64,000 nucleotides of DNA. Source: Diadophis punctatus similis (taxonomy: Eukaryota > Chordata > Lepidosauria > Squamata > Dipsadidae). Position 1 is the first letter of the stretch; each line of letters opens with the position of its first letter. Of this stretch, positions 59,461-64,000 are shown piece by piece. A program made the position numbers and the translations under genes. Where the stretch lies: the NCBI GenBank assembly GCA_023053685.1, contig JALIGW010000022.1:2425001-2489000 (forward strand), in the 5' to 3' direction. The notes beneath the pieces were generated by a model. It was not told where the DNA came from. It made no database searches and worked only from the letters and a program-made list of their open reading frames with translations.

Positions 59461-61250
59461 GTGGTTAGAATCCTGCCGGTGCTGAACCTTCCTGGCTGCA
59501 ACGCCTGTTTGTAAGATGGCTTTGGTGGAGGGAGGGAGCCTTGGATGACATTTCAGGAGTCATTCGTTTTTCTTTGTGATGCAGAGCTAGCTTGCCTTCC
59601 TGTGGCACACCTTGGGAAGCACACGAGAGTGAACCGAACAGGGGTAGCAAACAGGCAGTCAAACTACTGCTCTGCATTAGCACTGTAGTCTCCTGGCTAA
59701 CATAGCATTGCCATACATACACTAAATAAAATAAAAACCATCTCCATCACTTACTTTGATAGTAAAAATTTTTTAAAAAATTTCCATTGAGAAATAGCCT
59801 CTCAAGAGGAAAGATAGGAGCTGACTTGAAAATATCCACTGAATTCATAACCAAGTTACTGATTTTATTCATGTACAACTCAAAAGCACATTTATATTCA
59901 AAAATACACACAAAAATCGTGTTTATAGCAGCAATAGAATAACTAGAGTTTGTTCAGATCCAGCAACTACAAAGAGCAACTGCTGCAACATTTGTCTACT
60001 TTTCTGGAAACCTCAGAATTGTGCTCCCTTAGTCAGAAAAGCCCATTTGCCCACTGGGACCGACCAGAGAGGTTTATGACTAGAGGGGAGGTCCACTCAA
60101 ATCTCCAGCAACCATGTACGAGGAATGTTGAGTTGCACATGCAACTAATTTATGATGAGTCTTTAAAGACAAACATCAGTGATCATAAAAGAGATACGTA
60201 TTCATAGCCAGGTTAATGTCTCTTTCTGCCTGAGGGCATTCAAACCCTAATATATTGTCTAAACTAGCAAATGACAAAGGCTTGGCTAGGAAAACTACTG
60301 AACCATATCTCTGAACTAAGCAATTATTTCCATTTCATTGTTTCACAAATGCACTCAAATCATGCAGGAATTTGGTCTACTACAGAATCGAGGTAGGAGG
60401 GATATTCTTCTGCTGAAGATAGCCCTCATATTTCAAAGAGATATTTTCACAAGGCTGTTTGTGCAACCAGTGGCCTGGTAAGTTTTGAACTTCTCGCTCA
60501 TGAATAAAACATTATCTTCTACCTGCTTTATAAATATTCATCAATGAACATATGCTATGAGTCATCCAGGATCACAACCTGATGATGAAAAAAAGATCTC
60601 CTGAAATGGCTTGTATCTAATCCTTCTATGGATTCCTTCCACTAGCATAATGATAAATCCTCCCTTCAAGCTAGTGCCATCTAGCAGGTGGGGTCATGAA
60701 AGTCAAGATGGTGCCTTCAATTATAGGATCAAAGCCTCACCATTTTCACATGAAGCATCTCCAAAAGGGGTGAGGCTTTCAATGGCACCTGCTTCAATCC
60801 ATAACCTTCCTGGGGATCTACAGTCTCCCCAACATCACCAAAACTGTCACGTAGAAAAAAAAATGAAGATCTATAAATTCCAAGGACAATCAAATCCCAT
60901 TGGCACTGGAAGCAGAAAAACCCGTTTTCTGAGTCAAAATCTCATTTCCTAGCCTGGCAGGGGGAAAAAACCACAATCAAACTACCCTGTTAAGAATCTA
61001 CTGCTCTTTCCACACCAGACTAAAAGAGTGCCCTGCAGCAGCTTCTGCCCTGTGTCTCTTTGCAGGACTGGCCCACTTAGCTTTGCCCCACCCTGTACTT
61101 CCTTCCCTCCCACCCAGATTGTCTCTGATCTGAAGTTTCCTTGATTGCCCAACCTTTGGTTTTTCTCCACCAGGAGCCGGCAGAGCCGGTGAAGTTGCCT
61201 TGTGGGCATCAGGTCACAGCTGCAGGGTTGGTGTCACCCTCCTGGGGAGG
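59461..61250. other. Intergenic, no gene seen
   Basis: Short frames on both strands with no recognisable domain. The region is not repeat-dense to my eye. Confidence 0.5.
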
Positions 61251-61252
61251 CC

Positions 61253-61261
61253 TGACTCAGC
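61253..61261. promoter_or_regulatory. Maf/AP-1-like site
   Basis: TGACTCAGC is a half Maf-recognition element, about 120 bases before the MAVEFETF start codon. The motif is short and may be chance. It is of interest because lens-expressed GRIFIN is a candidate for the downstream exon. Confidence 0.3.
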
Positions 61262-61323
61262 GTGCCCTGATGAGTGTGGGCAGGGCTGCTGCAGGGAAGA
61301 TGCTCAGGGTAGTCCCGGACATC

Positions 61324-61329
61324 TATAAA
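61324..61329 (+). promoter_or_regulatory. TATA box of the downstream gene
   Basis: TATAAA lies 53 bases before the ATG at 61377, suitable for a short 5' UTR. Confidence 0.5.
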
Positions 61330-61376
61330 GAGACTGGGCCGTGCTGCCAGCTTGCCTCCAGCCCAGCACCGTAGAG

Positions 61377-61400
61377 ATGGCCGTAGAATTCGAGACTTTT
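61377..61400 (+). CDS. First coding exon of a further galectin-like gene, possibly GRIFIN
   Basis: ATG follows GTAGAG and the 24-nt exon encodes MAVEFETF, then GTAAGT in phase 0. Galectin genes typically have a very short first coding exon. GRIFIN, a lens galectin relative, begins with a similar hydrophobic/acidic octamer (MALxFEAF-like). I could not find the second exon before the window ends, so the identity is tentative. Confidence 0.4.
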
Positions 61401-61419
61401 GTAAGTAGCACAACCGTTA

Positions 61420-62430
61420 TGATTAATGGAACAGTTCCAGCTTGTATGTTGCCTTGACGGGGAGGCAGGGAGAGGGGAAGGGGATGTCATCATTAATGGC
61501 TGTGTTCAGGCATGTCTGCAGGGGATGGTCCAAAAAGTCAAAATGGCAGCTACAATGGTACAATCAAAATAATAGTGACTGCATATAAAAAACAGGTATG
61601 GCTTTATCTTTCACATTTGCACTCGCCATCTTGACTTCATGGACCACCCTCTGCCTGGGAGATGCAGAGGTCCTGTGTGGGGTTGACATGATCTGACTTG
61701 CACAATGGGTTACAGAAATCCCACCAACTCAATAAACCAGGATGGCACCAATCTCATCTTAGCATAAACCTGAAGCCGGTCGGAGAAGCAGACACACGGC
61801 AGCTTCTCATCTGATCTATTCCATGGAGCTTGGATTTCAAGCCCAGCATCCCCAAAGAAAGGAGTGCATTTCCCCCCCCCCCCCAAAATTCACATTTTCC
61901 AAACATTTCTTAGCCCAACCTGGACAGAAACTACCTTTGAGGCCAACTGGCTTCCCCATGTGCACTTTATATCCCTTGACCTCCATCTGGAGCAAAGAAT
62001 GGGAGCGATTTGCTGCGTTGTGCAATGCTGGGGGTACCTGGGGGTCCAGAAGGTTGAAAAAGAGAGATGCAAAACCAGACCAAACCCAGGATTCCGGGAG
62101 CTTGAAGCAGACTTGCAGATGGCACCATTTCTCTCATCCAGAGACCATTCAGGGGGGCTGCCAAAGGTTTTCCAGGTCCGAAATCCTATCCATTCGGGCA
62201 CAGGCTGCCAAGTGGTAGCTTTGCAAAACCCAGTGGCCTGACTTTGCTTTGGAGGATAGAGGGTTGGGCTGAATTGTTTTCTTCTGGCCGTGGGGGGGGG
62301 GATCACGGTTTGCCCCCTCTCCCTCCAATCTGGCCAGGCCTACCCAGCCTGCCCTCTTTTCCACCAAGAGTACACGGGTGCAAGACAGCTGCCAACCGGT
62401 TCCGAGACCGGTTTGTCCTCTTGGGTGTGA
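61420..62430. other. Probable intron or intergenic, no exon seen
   Basis: Several frames of 100-138 codons overlap on both strands at 61.8-62.3 kb. They disagree in frame, contain a poly-C tract and show no domain. Confidence 0.4.
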
Positions 62431-62464
62431 GTGGAAGTCCTGCCTGCCGCGGCAGCGTTCCGGG

Positions 62465-62477
62465 ACTACGTTTCCCA
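62465..62477. promoter_or_regulatory. ZNF143-type motif
   Basis: ACTACGTTTCCCA followed by GCATTCC matches the known ACTAYRNNNCCCR promoter motif. It sits in a CpG-richer region and could mark a housekeeping promoter. Confidence 0.4.
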
Positions 62478-62799
62478 GCATTCCTTCAGCAGCAGGCTGG
62501 AAGATCCACATTCGCCGTTCAGAGTCGCCCTACCTGTATATGAGGGAGATGGGCGGTTTTTTTCTTTTTTCTTTTCTTTTTAAGGACACGTAAAAAAAAA
62601 TACATTCTGAAGCAGAGTTTCTAACCCTTGCTGCCTGGGAGTTGGCCCACACCCCTTTATACTGAGGAAACTCTGCTCTAAAGCTTTGGCCGGTTGTAAA
62701 GTTGGTTGGTTGGTGAGCCAAATAATCATCGAAAGAGGGCTGGGAATCGATTTCGGACTCCATTTCTGTGCGGAGACCAACAGCTTTCCCCCTCAGACC

Positions 62800-62990
62800 C
62801 GAAGAAAAAGAAGCGCGCGCCGAATCCCCTCACAACGGGTGTTTATACCGTTTGTCGATGACGTCAGCGGTCATCCGTTTAGCTCCGTTTTGGCGGGCTT
62901 TCTCCGTCTCCGGGCAGATTTTCCTCGCTCCCTCAAGGGAGCGTCTGGTAGCCCCCAGCAGCCTCTTGTGGTGCCTCAGGCGTAGGTGTG
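62800..62990. promoter_or_regulatory. CpG-rich stretch with a full CRE
   Basis: Many CpGs (GCGCGCGCCG at 62813-62822 and others) lie around a palindromic TGACGTCA at 62859-62866. It may be a small CpG-island promoter. No coding start could be assigned. Confidence 0.4.
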
Positions 62991-63179
62991 ATTGTGTCCA
63001 TCACAACCACACCTATGTTCACACCCATCCACCCCTGGTTGTACTGTTACACGCTCGTGTTCACTTTTCTAAACAGAAGGAAGCGAAAAAATGATTTTGG
63101 GGTTTGCTTCTTCAGAGGTTTTAGGGTAACTGGATTAAAAAGATGGCAGTGACTCTTTAGGATCTTAGCTGTTGCTCAG

Positions 63180-64000
63180 TAAACACTATGAAAGATCCTG
63201 CAATTTGGAAAGAGAGGAACCAACAATGATCTCTGTTGAAAGAGATCTGACTCACTTTTTTTACACCCCTCTGGAGGTGGATGACACTGTCTTCACATAA
63301 ATGTTCTGCAACAGCGGAAATGCAAGAAACAATGGCTTAGAGAAATTTTCTTGGTAAGAGATTTCAATGCAAGACCAGAAATCCCCGAGACTCGTCTGAC
63401 AGGTTGAAAGCCACCAAGAAGTCAGTCATAGCAAAATCAACTGGAAAACTCCAGGATGGCATGAATAAAGGGCAGGGACTTGAATAGATTAGATTCCTGA
63501 TCATTTAAATTCAATCCAAAACTTGATTTATCTATTTCTTTGCTCAAGCTCAGATGCCACTTCGCTTGTGACCTGTTCACATTTCCATGTGCAGTCAAAA
63601 GGGTAGAACAGCCAACGTAATAAAACCCAATAATACAATTCGCTCATCATACCTAGCATATCATTTCATAAAACAATGTAATCCATTAGATATATTCGCC
63701 ACTATTGCAGAGGTACTGCAATAGTAGTGACTGCTTTACTTTGTGACAGTTCAAAGTGGCACTAAAGATGTAACTTTACAATGAGTCCTTGCACTTACAA
63801 CCATCACAACCTCTTAAGGTCGTGTAATTGCCATTTGTACGCATCACAGCTGGCTTCCAACAAGCAGAGTCAATGGAGAAGCTGGCTGTACAATTGCAAA
63901 TCGTGGTCATGTAATGTATCACTTAGTAACCATGTTGCTTAGCAACAGAGTTGCCACTCCCATGGGTGGTTAAGTGAGGACTAGCTGTATATGATTGCAA
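63180..64000. repeat. Unclassified interspersed repeat (copy 2, inverted)
   Basis: Reverse complement of the repeat at 8160-8980, with indels. It runs to the window end (GGTTAAGTGAGGACTAGCTG). Confidence 0.6.

Overview
The window looks like vertebrate nuclear DNA, most probably from a squamate reptile. It has intron-containing galectin genes, tRNA-derived SINEs of the Sauria type, CR1/L2-like LINE 3' ends with AAATA-type tails, a decayed L1, many short hAT-type elements with 8-bp target duplications, and long GT and GGAA microsatellites. I cannot tell snake from lizard. All confident protein-coding exons are on the + strand and belong to the galectin-4 (LGALS4) family.

From 1 to 7.2 kb lies an ordinary two-domain galectin-4-like gene. 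Its N-terminal carbohydrate-recognition domain (CRD) has three exons (1634-1722, 2037-2235, 2641-2775), followed by a short linker exon (3790-3819). The C-terminal CRD also has three exons (4722-4810, 6190-6352, 6893-7039), ending with a stop and a polyA signal at 7196. The start-codon exon was not found. From 7.2 to 20.8 kb the DNA is mostly repeats: interspersed repeats, a palindromic hAT MITE, a decayed L1 and a LINE with a nested inverted copy of its own tail. One possible signal-peptide exon sits at 13726-13776.

From 20.8 to 58.7 kb is the unusual system. A second galectin-4-like gene has its N-terminal CRD repeated 18 times in tandem. Each unit is about 1.79 kb with three exons of 89, 199 and 135 nt, which is 423 nt or 141 codons. 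Every unit starts and ends in phase 0. No unit has its own start codon, stop codon or polyA signal, and each third exon has a donor about 200 bp before the acceptor of the next unit. The simplest reading is one giant poly-CRD galectin of roughly 2,500 residues in CRDs alone. Units 2-18 share changes at core sugar-binding positions (N to H, E to Q, R to S). Unit 1 keeps the N and the E. The middle of the array is built of 3,575-3,581-bp dimers, which implies recent unequal crossing-over. After the array come a proline-rich linker exon with about 24 octapeptide (24-nt) repeats and a final exon encoding only the last third of the C-terminal CRD. A frame break lies inside the linker exon near 57.37-57.41 kb.

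From 58.9 to 64 kb there are SINE and MITE copies and a TATA box with a short first exon encoding MAVEFETF, like the start of GRIFIN/galectin genes. There is also a CpG-rich stretch with ZNF143-like and CRE motifs. An interspersed repeat at the end of the window is inverted relative to a copy at 8.2-9.0 kb. No expression evidence is available here, so the single-transcript model is inferred from exon phase and splice signals.
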